A DNA stretch of 64,000 nt from CAVTWS01 sp963738445 (GCA_963738445.1 CAVTWS010000008.1:124001-188000), one strand, 5' to 3'; positions 1-8,565 are shown, counted from the first letter of the stretch. Translations and numbers: made by a program. The notes: a model not told the origin generated them from the letters alone.

Positions 1-534
1 GCCCACCGGTAGTCCGCTGGCCAGCCGGGTCACCCGGAGGCCGGCCGGGGTCAGCAGCCGGGCCAGGTACATCGCGGTGGCGTCACCCTCGATGGTCGGG
101 TTCGTGCACAGGATCACTTCGGTGACCGGTTCGGTCTGGAGGCGGGTGAGCAGCTCACGGACCTTGAGCTGGTCGGGGCCGATGCCCTCGATGGGGCTGA
201 TGGCGCCCTGGAGCACGTGGTAGAGGCCCCGGTACTCCTGGGTTCGTTCGACCGCCACGACATCGCGGGGCTCCTCGACCACGCAGACCACGGTCTGGTC
301 CCGCCGGGAGTCACGGCAGATCTCGCACTGATCGCCCTCGGCGATGTTGAAGCAACGCAGGCAGAACGCCACGCGGGCCTTCATGTCGGTGATGGCGACG
401 GCCAGCCGTTCGGCGTCCTCGGCCGGCACCCGCAACAGGTGGAAGGCCAGGCGTTGAGCCGACTTGGGGCCAATGCCCGGGAGCCGGCCCAGCTCGTCGA
501 TCAACACCTGGACCGGGGGTGCGAACACCGACAT
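1..534 (-). CDS. recR: Recombination protein RecR (3' end beyond window)
   Basis: RecR acts with RecF/RecO to load RecA on gapped DNA. The visible N-terminal 178 residues show a helix-hairpin-helix (LGRLPGIGPKSAQRLAFHLL), then a four-Cys zinc finger (CLRCFNIAEGDQCEIC), then the start of a Toprim domain (VVCVVEEPRDV). The ATG at 534 lies one base beyond the ybaB stop, so the gene is the last of a dnaX-ybaB-recR operon, a classic bacterial arrangement. The reading frame is still open at position 1, so the last few residues are missing only because the window ends. Confidence 0.96.
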   Translation of the reverse strand, partial: MSVFAPPVQVLIDELGRLPGIGPKSAQRLAFHLLRVPAEDAERLAVAITDMKARVAFCLRCFNIAEGDQCEICRDSRRDQTVVCVVEEPRDVVAVERTQEYRGLYHVLQGAISPIEGIGPDQLKVRELLTRLQTEPVTEVILCTNPTIEGDATAMYLARLLTPAGLRVTRLASGLPVG

Positions 535-535
535 G

Positions 536-928
536 TCAGGCGCCGCCGAAGAGCGACCCGAAGTCGCCGAGGCCCATCGAGCTCGATCCGGCGTTGTCGG
601 CCAGCTTCGTGGACGCATCCCGCAGCGCGGCAAGCACGAGATCCTCGAGTAGGCCGACATCGTCGGGGTCGACGACAGCCGGGTCGATCGAGACGGCCGA
701 GAACTCCATGCGGCCGTTCACCTGGACGCGAACCGCGCCACCGCCGGAGGTGCCCTCCACCGTGGCCTCCGCGGCCTCGGCGGCGGCCGCCATCATGTTC
801 TGCGCCTGTTCGAGCAGACCGTCGAGGCCACCGGACCCGCCCAGACCGCCGAGCAGGGCGCCGAGGTCCGGCATCTCATCGGGGTCCCCGCCGGGGACGG
901 CAGGCAACGCAGGATCAGGTTCAGTCAT
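536..928 (-). CDS. ybaB: YbaB/EbfC family nucleoid-associated protein
   Basis: A 130-residue DNA-binding protein of the YbaB/EbfC family, which forms dimeric tweezers on DNA. The family pattern is visible: an N-terminal helix rich in Gln/Met/Ala (LLEQAQNMMAAAAEAAE), then GGAVRVQVNGRMEFSAVSIDP and the C-terminal LVLAALRDASTKLAD helix. An acidic, Gly-rich N-terminal tail of about 35 residues makes it somewhat longer than the usual 100-110. It overlaps the dnaX end by 8 nt and is followed by recR after 1 nt, implying co-translation. Confidence 0.93.
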   Translation of the reverse strand: MTEPDPALPAVPGGDPDEMPDLGALLGGLGGSGGLDGLLEQAQNMMAAAAEAAEATVEGTSGGGAVRVQVNGRMEFSAVSIDPAVVDPDDVGLLEDLVLAALRDASTKLADNAGSSSMGLGDFGSLFGGA

Positions 929-2972
929 CGGTGATCAGCTCCGCTCCGGGAAAGGCTTTGGTCAAACGATCGAGGACGGTGCCGTCGTGCTCGGCGGCGT
1001 CGACGAGATCCCCGAGGTCCACCTCGTCGTCGGCGGGCAGGGGTTCGGTCGGTTGTGATCCGACGGCGGGCTGCGGGGCGGTCGGATCGGGACCGTCGAC
1101 CACGAGCGCGAGGCGAACCGGTCGACCGAAGTGTGCGGTGAGCGCGGCCGAGATCTCGTCGCTCACCTCCTCGCAGCGTTTGCGGTGACCTTCGTGAGGG
1201 AGGGCGTAGACGACGCGGGACGAAGTGGATTCCACGAACCGGCCGCCGGCGGCGCGTAGGGCGGCGCGCTTCGACAGTTGGGGCAGCACCTGGGCCCAGG
1301 CCGCCTCGACATCAGCCCGGTTCGGCACGTCCGGGGTTGGTGCGGGCGAAACCGCGGGGGCCTCGGGACTTGTGGGAGTTGTGGGAGTTGTGGGAGCCGA
1401 ACCTTCCATGGCGGCCGGAGTGGGCGCGTCGTCCGACGTCATCGGGACGTGCACCTCCACCGGCGGATCCGGTGCGGGGCCTGGCTCATCCCTCGACGGG
1501 TCCGGCCTCGCCGACGGGCGGCGCGGCGGGATCGGCGGCGGTTGGTCCGGGCCGGACGCGGATGGCGCCGGCCGCTCCGGTCCCGGCGAACGGCCCGATC
1601 GGCCGGCGAGGGCCTGCCGGGCGGCGTCCGCCGGGCGGACGCGGGACGTCGGCTCGACCGAGCTCTCCGCGGGCGGCGGCGGCTCTCGAGAGGGCTCGGG
1701 TTCCACCGGCGGACCGGTGTCCTCGACGGTCGGGGGGCCGGGTGCGGGCGCCTCCGGATCCGGGCGGGGCGGGATGACGACAGGGTCGGTCGTCGGGGCG
1801 GTGCTCGACACCTCGGCGGCCGGGGGCGACGATGCGGCCGGTGCTGGCCGGGCGGCGACGACCGGCGCTCCCGAGGCGAACGCGGCCTCGAGCTGCTCGA
1901 CCCGAGCGGCCAGCGCGGCGACGTTGTGGTCCGCATCGGGACGGGTGAGGCGGACCAGGGCCACCTCGAGATCGATCCGGGGATCGGGCGACTGGCGCAT
2001 GTCGACGAGCGCGGCACCCACCATCTCCAGGGCTCGTGTGAGCACGGCGGGCCGCATGATGCCCGCCAGTTCGGTGACCCGGGCACGGTCGCTCGGGGCG
2101 ACGTGGGACGTGTCGGCGCCCATGGCCGCGAGGAAGACATCACGGAGCGAGCGGATGAGGTGCTCACCCACCGTGCGGGGGTCGGTGCCGCGGCTGACGG
2201 CGGCATTGACCGCAGCCAGGGCCTTGCCGGTATCGGCGGTGGCCAGGGCGTCGACGAGGTCGTCGGTGGAGACATCGGGCCGGGCGACCCCACCCGCGGC
2301 CACCACCTGGTCGAGCGCCGACAGGGTGTCTCGCACCGAGCCGGCGCCGGCGCGGACCACGTGCGCCACCGCGTCGTCATCGATGTCGAGCTCGGCCTGC
2401 TCGGCGATCCACCAGACGTGGCGGGTCATCTCCTCGGCGGGCACGAGCGACAGTTCGAGGTGCTGGGTGCGGGACCGGATGGTGGGGACCACCTTGTGCG
2501 GCTCCGTGGTGGCCAGCACGAAGACGACGTGGTCGGGCGGTTCCTCGAGGGTCTTGAGCAGCGCGTTCTCGGCGCCGGCGGTGAGCATGTGCACCTCGTC
2601 GAGGAGGTACACCTTGGACCGGCCCGGGGTGCCCAGATGCACCTTGCTCAACAGGTCGCGGATGTCGTCGACCTTGTTGTGCGAGGCGGCGTCGAGCTCG
2701 TGGAGGTCGAACGAGGTGCCCGACTCGATCGCCTTGCACGACGCGCAGACCCCGCACGGCTCACCATCGGTCGGCGTCTCGCAATTGAGCACCTTGGCCA
2801 GCACACGGGCCGCGGTGGTCTTGCCGGTGCCGCGGGGGCCCGACAAGAGGTAGGCGTGGCCGACGCGGTTGTCCCGCACGGCGTTACGCAGGGCCCGCAC
2901 CACGTGCTCCTGCCCGATGATGTCGGAGAAGCGCCCGGGCCGGAACCGTCGGTAGAGCGACTGGTACTCCAT
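921..2972 (-). CDS. dnaX: DNA polymerase III subunit gamma/tau
   Basis: Clamp-loader ATPase of the replisome, 683 residues. It starts MEYQSLYRRFRPGRF and has a Walker A (GPRGTGKTT), a four-Cys zinc module (CETPTDGEPCGVCASC), Walker B (LLDEVHML) and an SRT sensor region, followed by a long Pro/Ala/Thr-rich linker (about residues 375-565) and a C-terminal domain. The ATG at 2972 is chosen because it begins the conserved sequence; a GTG two codons upstream (2978) is possible. A TAGGCT hexamer at 2983-2988 could be the -10. The SRP RNA lies just upstream on the same strand. Confidence 0.96.
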   Translation of the reverse strand: MEYQSLYRRFRPGRFSDIIGQEHVVRALRNAVRDNRVGHAYLLSGPRGTGKTTAARVLAKVLNCETPTDGEPCGVCASCKAIESGTSFDLHELDAASHNKVDDIRDLLSKVHLGTPGRSKVYLLDEVHMLTAGAENALLKTLEEPPDHVVFVLATTEPHKVVPTIRSRTQHLELSLVPAEEMTRHVWWIAEQAELDIDDDAVAHVVRAGAGSVRDTLSALDQVVAAGGVARPDVSTDDLVDALATADTGKALAAVNAAVSRGTDPRTVGEHLIRSLRDVFLAAMGADTSHVAPSDRARVTELAGIMRPAVLTRALEMVGAALVDMRQSPDPRIDLEVALVRLTRPDADHNVAALAARVEQLEAAFASGAPVVAARPAPAASSPPAAEVSSTAPTTDPVVIPPRPDPEAPAPGPPTVEDTGPPVEPEPSREPPPPAESSVEPTSRVRPADAARQALAGRSGRSPGPERPAPSASGPDQPPPIPPRRPSARPDPSRDEPGPAPDPPVEVHVPMTSDDAPTPAAMEGSAPTTPTTPTSPEAPAVSPAPTPDVPNRADVEAAWAQVLPQLSKRAALRAAGGRFVESTSSRVVYALPHEGHRKRCEEVSDEISAALTAHFGRPVRLALVVDGPDPTAPQPAVGSQPTEPLPADDEVDLGDLVDAAEHDGTVLDRLTKAFPGAELITDD

Positions 2973-3079
2973 GAGCACCCCGAGCCTACCGGCCGGGTAC
3001 GACGCCCCGAGGTAGCCCGGCGGGCCGTCTTGGTCCGGGTGGTGTGTGGGCCGCCGCCGACGTTTCGTCGTCGAGTGTG

Positions 3080-3174
3080 ACGGCCAGGCAACCTGCGGCA
3101 CCCGTAGGTCACCGCTGAGAGCTGCTGCCTCCCGGCCCTGACTCGGTTCACAGGCCCACGTTGCACAGGACCCG
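3080..3174 (-). ncRNA. ffs: Bacterial signal recognition particle RNA (4.5S/small SRP)
   Basis: Read on the minus strand, positions 3150-3121 contain the SRP S-domain core: GTGAACC, then GTCAG, GGCC, a GGGA tetraloop and GGCAGCAGC. This is the Ffh-binding hairpin with its symmetric and asymmetric loops. The flanks pair (GCAAC near 3164-3160 with GTTGC near 3092-3088; GGTCC with GGCC outside), giving an RNA of roughly 95 nt. The loop is GGGA rather than the common GGAA but still a GNRA loop. A position upstream of dnaX is common for ffs. The exact ends are estimates. Confidence 0.85.
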
Positions 3175-3293
3175 ACCGTCACACTCCACGACGAAGGTCG
3201 TTCTGCCGGCCCGGCTGAGGTCGACGGATGCCAGGATACCCTGTGCGAGCGCACCAACGCCTTCGGCGGCTCGCCGCCCGGTCGCGGTGCCCT

Positions 3294-3378
3294 GGAGGAG
3301 TGCGAGAGCGGCCGAATCGGCACGCTTGGAAAGCGTGTGAGGGGCGACCCTCCGTGGGTTCGAATCCCACCTCCTCCG
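3294..3378 (+). tRNA. tRNA-Ser (anticodon GGA)
   Basis: An 85-nt class II tRNA. The acceptor arm GGAGGAG pairs with CTCCTCC and is followed by discriminator G. The anticodon arm is CACGC-TTGGAAA-GCGTG with anticodon GGA (Ser, UCC codons). A long variable arm is present and the T-arm holds GTTCGAATC. CCA is not encoded. It lies on the strand opposite to the SRP RNA and dnaX. Confidence 0.97.
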
Positions 3379-3525
3379 CTGATCAGCGACCGACCAGGCG
3401 AGTCCCATGTTTCCCGTCGACGAGCGCGAGGTCTGCGCCGAGGGCCCGATCGGAGAACATCGCGGCGACGCGGTCCGCTCCGCATCCTGTGGCGGTTCAC
3501 CCGGGGTTCGAACGAACGGCTGCTG

Positions 3526-4410
3526 TCAGTCGGCGAAGCCGAGTTGGGCGATCCTGTCGGCGAGCTGGGCGAGTTCGGCGACCTCGATGAGCTCGAGCTC
3601 GTCGTCGAGCTGATCGGTCTCCTCCACGATGTCGTCGATGTCGACAGGGCCCTGGTGCGGGCCACTCCGCAGGATCTCGGCCAGCGCGGCCACCGTGGTC
3701 GCCAGGCGGACGTCCGCCGGCGCCGCACCCCAATCCGAGGCGAGCGCCGTCACCTGATGCCCTGCCCCGAGCTCACCCGCATCGACGGAGTCATCGGTGA
3801 AATCCTCGTCGACGATCCCCCGGTTCTCGAAGCCGATCAGTCGGTATTCGTCGACCACCTCGGGGTCGAACTCGACCTGGACCCGGGCGTCGATGGCGGC
3901 GGTGACGAGCGTCGAGGTGAGCCGGTCCTCGAAGATCCGCCCAGCTTCGTCCTCGGTGTCGACAAATCGGCGTCGCCCCGGATCTGGCTGCTCAGGCCGT
4001 CGGGGTCGGACACGCCGACGTTGGCGATGCCGTCGGACAGCACGATCACCGGGCTGACCCGCTCGGGATCGAAGGCGGCGCGGGCCATGTCGTAGCCGAG
4101 GGCCAGGCCGCGTCACGATGGCCACCCGATCCTCTGGCGTCAGCTCGGCGAGCAGCTCTTCGAGCGATTCCTTCACCAGGTCGAGCCGACCCTCTTCCCC
4201 CATCGAGCCGGACGTGTCGATCACGAACGTGAGATTGGCAGCCGGCCGCTCCTCGTCGACGATCCGCAGGGCCTGGATGCCCACCCGCACGATCACGTTG
4301 TCGCTGTCGAAGGGCGATGGCCCGCCGTCGACGGAGACGGCAAGCCCCGACTCCGGGGCGTCGTAGTCGTAGTCGAACGAATTCACGAACTCCTCGACAG
4401 GCGACGGTCT
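3526..4410 (-). pseudogene. Decayed YfbK-like von Willebrand factor A domain protein
   Basis: Remnant of a VWA-domain protein of the YfbK type. The N-terminal block begins abruptly at VEEFVNSFDYDYDAPE and runs through the MIDAS motif DTSGSMG to EDRVAIVT. Homology then continues in another frame (YDMARAAFDPERVSPVIVLS DGIANVGVSDPDGL, about 4110-3965), then returns to the first frame (VDTEDEAGRIFEDRL, QVEFDPEVVDEYRLIGFENR). At both switches tens of residues expected for the family are absent. The gene has therefore lost its signal peptide and N-terminus and has two internal deletions. The two frame changes cancel, so a superficially open 308-codon frame remains. It sits 22 nt after the DUF6036 gene. 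Confidence 0.8.
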
Positions 4411-4432
4411 GCGCCGAGCCCTGATCCGGTGA

Positions 4433-4957
4433 TCAGGACTCGATGAGACCACGAGTCCGCCGACGCTCTTCGGCCGTTCCGTTCGTGCCGTTCAGGCGGT
4501 CGATCAACACGACCCGGTCGACGATCCCCGCCTCGATCACCGCACGACAGAAGGCCAGGTCCTTGGGTCGACCGGCCAAGAGCTTCGAGATGACCAGATC
4601 GTGGGGTTCGAGGCACCACCCGGTGACGCCGCGGGTGTTATCGCTCCGCAACGGCACCAGGCGCTCCCGCCAACCCGAGGGGAGGCGAGGTGTGGACGGT
4701 GCCACGCCCTGGGCGTACACACCGAACGTCTCATGGAACATCGAGTCCTCGCCGATGGTCCCGTCGAGCAGGTCGAGCTTGCGCTCGTCGGGGTCGTCCA
4801 GCGGCAGCAGGTCGGCCTCCGTCGACACGGTCACCACATCGGGGAGCGCTCGGTCGACCGAGCCGACGAGCGACTGGCTTCCCACCACGATGATCTCGTC
4901 GTCCCCGAGGATCGACCCGGCCGCCCGTAGGAGATGCTCCAGCTGGTCACGACGCAC
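4433..4957 (-). CDS. DUF6036 family nucleotidyltransferase-like protein
   Basis: A 174-residue protein resembling DUF6036 proteins, which have a degenerate nucleotidyltransferase fold and occur beside XRE regulators in toxin-antitoxin-like pairs. Visible blocks are EIIVVGSQSLVGS (the G-S motif of the fold), an acidic strand LLPLDDPDERKLDL, FHETFGVYAQGV, and LEPHDLVISKLLAGRPKDL. The GTG start at 4957 overlaps the end of the XRE gene by 11 nt, which argues for translational coupling. A toxin role is inference from family context only. Confidence 0.75.
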   Translation of the reverse strand: MRRDQLEHLLRAAGSILGDDEIIVVGSQSLVGSVDRALPDVVTVSTEADLLPLDDPDERKLDLLDGTIGEDSMFHETFGVYAQGVAPSTPRLPSGWRERLVPLRSDNTRGVTGWCLEPHDLVISKLLAGRPKDLAFCRAVIEAGIVDRVVLIDRLNGTNGTAEERRRTRGLIES

Positions 4958-5466
4958 GGCGAAGCCTCCGGTCGCGACGGATGACGTCCCAACGTTGCCC
5001 GGGCGTCAAGGCGCCGGCGAAGGGGTTCGACGAACGCGAGGTGCTCCTCGTGGGGATCGGGGTCGAGGAGGACCCGGACGATCTCCGACACGGGACCGTC
5101 GAGCAGCTTCGCCCACGCATCGAGGGCGGCCCGGGCGTGGCCCTCGCTGTCGGCGACGCGCATCGTGTGCAGGGTCGTACGGGCTCGGGACAGCACACGT
5201 TCGGGGTCGGTGACCAACTCCCCCACGATGGCCACGTAGAGGCGTCTGCTCCGTACGGACTCGGACGTGACGCGACCGAACGGTTCCGCCCGGAGACGGT
5301 GCCCGGTCGCCGTGATGATCCGCTCCATGGTGTCGGCCGTCGGAACAGTGCGGCCCTGTTCGTAGGCGCTGATTGCGGGTTGTGACGTCCCCGCCCGGCG
5401 CGCCACCTCGGCCTGGGAGAGCCCGGCCCGGCGACGGGCCCCGGCGAGAAGGTCGGCGACAGCCAT
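4947..5466 (-). CDS. XRE-family transcriptional regulator (single-base frameshift)
   Basis: Helix-turn-helix regulator, likely autoregulator or antitoxin partner of the adjacent DUF6036 gene. The HTH spans residues 5-60 (AGLSQAEVARRAGTSQPAIS, AYEQGRTVPTADTMERII). The frame is correct from ATG 5466 to HLAFVEP. The family-typical end (PFAGALTPGQRWDVIRR) lies in the next frame, stopping at 4947. Removing one base from the G4 run at 5022-5025 rejoins them into 172 residues. This is either a real mutation or a homopolymer sequencing error. A TATACT -10-like hexamer is at 5476-5481. Confidence 0.8.
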
Positions 5467-5491
5467 ATCGGACTAAGTATATCGACCCAGA

Positions 5492-6538
5492 TCAGCTCGG
5501 CACGAGACCCTGGGGCAGGACGAGTGGGAGCTCCGGGTAGCTGGCGATCCCCGGCGGGGCGGCGACCACGCGGGGGATGGCGTTCACCGCCGGCATAGCG
5601 GTCATGATCATGCCGAGCACCATGAAGTCGGCGAAGGTGGTGGCCTCGAAGTCCGGCGGCGGCAAGTAGCCCAGCCGGCACGTGACGGTGGGCCGCCCCT
5701 CGACGGTGATGACGTGCCCCTCCAGGATGTCCCAGCTCGGCACCAGGTCCTGGCCCTTGCGCCACCGCACGTTCAGCTCGACGACAACGCGCCCGCCGAC
5801 CCGGCCCTGCCAGCTTGCGTACACGCCGGCCACGTGGTCCTTCGGGATCGTCCACGACTCCATCACCACATCGTCGGTGGCCCGGGCGTACTCCTCCTCG
5901 CACACGATGTCGTCGAGCTCGATGCCGAGGGCGTCAGCGACCATAGCGACGGCCTCGCCGAACACGGCCGTGCCGTGGGACGCCATGCCGGGCAGCTCGG
6001 GATCGTCGATCGGTCGGCCGAATCCGCACGGGATCTCGGTGGCCGGCGAGTCGTAGAGGGTGGTGTCGGACGTCTCGTCGATGGTGATCTTGTCGATGCG
6101 GTCGCAGATGCCGGCCACGGCGATGCCTACCTGCTCGACCCAGCCCGGGCTCACCCCGGTGCCGAACATCGTGACACCGCCCTCGAGCGCGGCGGCGAGG
6201 ATGCGCTCACGATCGGCGGGGTTGCCGCGGCCGTTGATGAACGCCGCCGTGCTGACCACGTTGACACCGGCCTCCAGGATGCGCACGATCTCGTCGGTGC
6301 TCGGCCACATCGGGCTGTAGAGCACGACGTCGGGCATCGCCGCCAGGAGGAAATCGACATCGTTGGTGGCCGTCACGCCGATGGGGCCGATGCCGCACAG
6401 CTCGCCGACGTCGACCCCGACCTTGTCGTCGGACCACGCGTAGCACCCGACCAGCTCCAGGTGCGGGACGCCGACGATCGCCCGCACCGCCCGCTTGCCG
6501 ACGTTGCCCGTCGTCCACTGCACCACGCGGATCGTCAT
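5492..6538 (-). CDS. NAD(P)H-dependent amine dehydrogenase / DapB-like oxidoreductase
   Basis: A 348-residue protein of the dihydrodipicolinate-reductase-like family that includes 2,4-diaminopentanoate dehydrogenases. The N-terminal Rossmann fold reads VVQWTTGNVGKRAVRAIVG, followed by LELVGCYAWSDDKVG and a central FINGRGNPADRERI segment. The ATG at 6538 is preceded by a GGGGGA ribosome-binding site. Its substrate cannot be told from sequence; in actinobacteria such proteins are often found in steroid or amine metabolism. It stands alone between the XRE gene and a secreted hydrolase. Confidence 0.75.
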   Translation of the reverse strand: MTIRVVQWTTGNVGKRAVRAIVGVPHLELVGCYAWSDDKVGVDVGELCGIGPIGVTATNDVDFLLAAMPDVVLYSPMWPSTDEIVRILEAGVNVVSTAAFINGRGNPADRERILAAALEGGVTMFGTGVSPGWVEQVGIAVAGICDRIDKITIDETSDTTLYDSPATEIPCGFGRPIDDPELPGMASHGTAVFGEAVAMVADALGIELDDIVCEEEYARATDDVVMESWTIPKDHVAGVYASWQGRVGGRVVVELNVRWRKGQDLVPSWDILEGHVITVEGRPTVTCRLGYLPPPDFEATTFADFMVLGMIMTAMPAVNAIPRVVAAPPGIASYPELPLVLPQGLVPS

Positions 6539-6675
6539 CACATTCCCCCGTTCGTCCGGCCTCGTGCAGGCCGGCGAGTCGCGATTGTCCCTCACCGGAC
6601 GGGCGCGAGGCCCATCCACGCTCGTCGGAGCACGTGACGCTGTGTGCGGCGTGCCGCCCCGCACCGAGCGGCCGT

Positions 6676-8109
6676 TCACCCGGCGAACTGGAGCGGGATG
6701 TAGATCGTGGCCTCGGGTTCGGTGAGGCCCGAGTCGTTCACGGCGATGACGCACCCGTCAAAGCCCGAGACGCACGTGCCCTCGCCCACGGCGCCCACGA
6801 GGATCTCCAGGTCGACACTGCCCGAGCCCGTGGGGTTCGGTATGAGGATGCGGGCCGCACTGAGGTCGCAGAAGTTCGCGCCCTCGCCCTCCGCCGAGCA
6901 TTGCACGACGTTGACCACACCGTCGGGCGTGAAACCCGACCACGTGACGGTGACGACCTGACCGTCGGCCAGATCGGTCGTGGCGTCGACGCTGGCCTGG
7001 CGGTCGATCCCCGCCACCGTCGTCGTGGGGATGACGTCGGGGTCGGCGCCGGCCGGCGAGAAGCGCAGGTTCGGATAGCCGCTGTCGCCGTCGGGCGACG
7101 CCTCGAGCCGAGCGAGCGCCGCGGCGTCGTCGAGGAGGAGGTGGGCGCGGAAGAAGTCGGTGGCAGCGGCGAGGGCCTCGGCGTAGTTGGGGTCGTCGGG
7201 GAGGAACATGGCGCTGTGGTGGCCGCCCTCCATGGTGAACAGGCCCTTCGGTCCGGTCAGCTCGTTGTAGAGGGTGACACCGTTGGCGTAGGCGACCAGC
7301 TCGTCGTCGGTGCCGTGCACGATCAGGAACGGCGGGGCGAGCGACCAGTCGTACTCGCCGCCGGCGTACGGGGAGGCGGTGCCGGCGTACTCCACGGCGA
7401 CGTCGATCCGGTCGTCGTTGCAGCAGGTGTGGAGGGTGACGCCGATCGTGGTGATCGCCCCGTTCGAGTGGCCGCTGGCACCGATGCGCTCCGGATCGAC
7501 GAGGTCGGCGTAGAAGGAATCGGTGTCGTCGGACATCGTCATGGTGTCGATGAGGAAGCTGACGTCGCCGGTCTGGTTCTGGACGTCACCGGCGTCGGCG
7601 CCGCTCGGGTTGTCGGGGCGCGACAGCGGGAAGCGGGGCGCCACCACCACGAACCCCGCCGAGGCCCACGCCTCCAGCACGGTTTGAGAGAACTCCGGGG
7701 TGCCGCCGAGCCCGTGCGAGAACACGATCAACGGGTACGGCCCACCCGTGCGATCGGCCGCCGCGCCCTCGACCGCACCGGCGGTGGGGTCACCCTCGGC
7801 CGGGTAGAAGACGAGCGACTCCAGCACCCGGGTGGCGGTGCCCGGTTGCTCGCCGCTCGGCGGGGTGGGGCGGGTCTCGTCGATGAACGTCTCACGCCGC
7901 AGACCCACGCCGTAGGTCGGCGCCACGTCAGACGGCGCCGGAGGTTCGGTCACGGTGGTAGAGGAGGCCGAGGCCTGAATGTTCGTCGTGCTCGACGCCG
8001 CCGCGGGATCCGTGACGGTGGGCTCGGCCCCGTCGTCATCACCGCTGCACGCCGCCGACAAGAGCGCGACCGCCGTCAATGTCGTCAACCAGCCGAGGGG
8101 TCTCGTCAT
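6676..8109 (-). CDS. Secreted lipoprotein alpha/beta hydrolase with C-terminal neocarzinostatin-like domain
   Basis: A 477-residue protein with a lipoprotein signal (lipobox LLSAAC at about residue 21) and a Ser/Thr-rich linker. The alpha/beta-hydrolase domain has the oxyanion segment YPLIVFSHGLGG, the nucleophile elbow GASGHSNGA, and late acid/His motifs (HGTDDELVAY, EGGHHSAM). The last 110 residues look like the neocarzinostatin beta-sandwich: VTVTWSGFTPDGVVNVVQC, then two Cys pairs (CS...CDLS and CVSGFDGC). Platelet-activating-factor acetylhydrolase or PET-hydrolase-like enzymes are the nearest catalytic comparison. The substrate is unknown. Confidence 0.8.
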   Translation of the reverse strand: MTRPLGWLTTLTAVALLSAACSGDDDGAEPTVTDPAAASSTTNIQASASSTTVTEPPAPSDVAPTYGVGLRRETFIDETRPTPPSGEQPGTATRVLESLVFYPAEGDPTAGAVEGAAADRTGGPYPLIVFSHGLGGTPEFSQTVLEAWASAGFVVVAPRFPLSRPDNPSGADAGDVQNQTGDVSFLIDTMTMSDDTDSFYADLVDPERIGASGHSNGAITTIGVTLHTCCNDDRIDVAVEYAGTASPYAGGEYDWSLAPPFLIVHGTDDELVAYANGVTLYNELTGPKGLFTMEGGHHSAMFLPDDPNYAEALAAATDFFRAHLLLDDAAALARLEASPDGDSGYPNLRFSPAGADPDVIPTTTVAGIDRQASVDATTDLADGQVVTVTWSGFTPDGVVNVVQCSAEGEGANFCDLSAARILIPNPTGSGSVDLEILVGAVGEGTCVSGFDGCVIAVNDSGLTEPEATIYIPLQFAG

Positions 8110-8115
8110 CGGCCC

Positions 8116-8121
8116 AGCGTA
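8116..8121 (-). promoter_or_regulatory. -10 element of leaderless promoter (hydrolase lipoprotein)
   Basis: TACGCT on the minus strand ends 6 nt before the ATG at 8109, so transcription should begin at or next to the start codon. Confidence 0.5.
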
Positions 8122-8131
8122 GATCGGCCGC

Positions 8132-8365
8132 TCAACGCCGTCCGGATGCGCCGTGATTCCTTCGGCTCAGCTTGCGGCAAGCCGGCACCGCCGGCACGAG
8201 ATGCGGCCCGGGTAGCCGGGGGAGCACGGCGTACGCCTCCACCAACACGGCAGCGACCGCCAGGGGTTTGGCCGCCAGCACACGTCGAGCCGCGTGGTGA
8301 TCCGGGTGCCGATCGTTCAGCGCCGCGACCACGACGGAGGTGTCCGGTGTCAGATTCCTCGTCAC
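8132..8365 (-). pseudogene. Truncated VapC-type PIN-domain toxin
   Basis: The N-terminal half of a PIN ribonuclease: LTPDTSVVVAALNDRHPDHH (first catalytic Asp), then VLVEAYAVLPRLPGPH (Glu). After about 55 residues the family match ends, and the frame stops at 78 codons where VapC usually has about 130, so the later acidic residues are missing. The GTG start at 8365 overlaps the antitoxin remnant's stop in a GTGA junction, typical of vapBC. The product is probably inactive. Confidence 0.7.
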
Positions 8366-8550
8366 CGACACGTCGACTCGACGACTCGACGGACGTCGGC
8401 CGCGGTCAGCGTGCCAACCGGCTCCCGACCACGAATCACCGGCATCCCGTCGACATCGATCACCTCGCCCTGGCGCGGCTCCGGCTCGATCTCGATCCGT
8501 CCATCGGCCACCTCGGCATCGTGGGGTCCGGCCCGGAGCCGTCGGCCGCT
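8362..8550 (-). pseudogene. N-terminally truncated VapB/AbrB-type antitoxin
   Basis: A minus-strand frame reads LRAGPHDAEVADGRIEIEPE, then VIDVDGMPVIRGREPVGTLT and AADVRRVVESTCR before TGA at 8362. This matches the C-terminal half of AbrB-like VapB antitoxins, including the usual L-T-A-x-x-V-R end. No start codon or DNA-binding N-terminus is present; the region runs into the promoter of the divergent gene at 8578. The upstream limit is approximate. Confidence 0.6.
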
Positions 8551-8565
8551 GCAGCGGTCCGGCCG

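Noticed and set aside
1278..3080. Long open frames opposite dnaX (up to 600 codons)
   Set aside because: Mirror frames caused by very high GC third positions; the translations are Arg/Ala/Gly-rich with no domains, and dnaX is unmistakable on the other strand.
3294..3378. tRNA-Ser as an integration site for a genomic island (3526-9417)
   Set aside because: No integrase and no second copy of the tRNA 3' end was seen in the window; the decayed genes alone do not prove an island.
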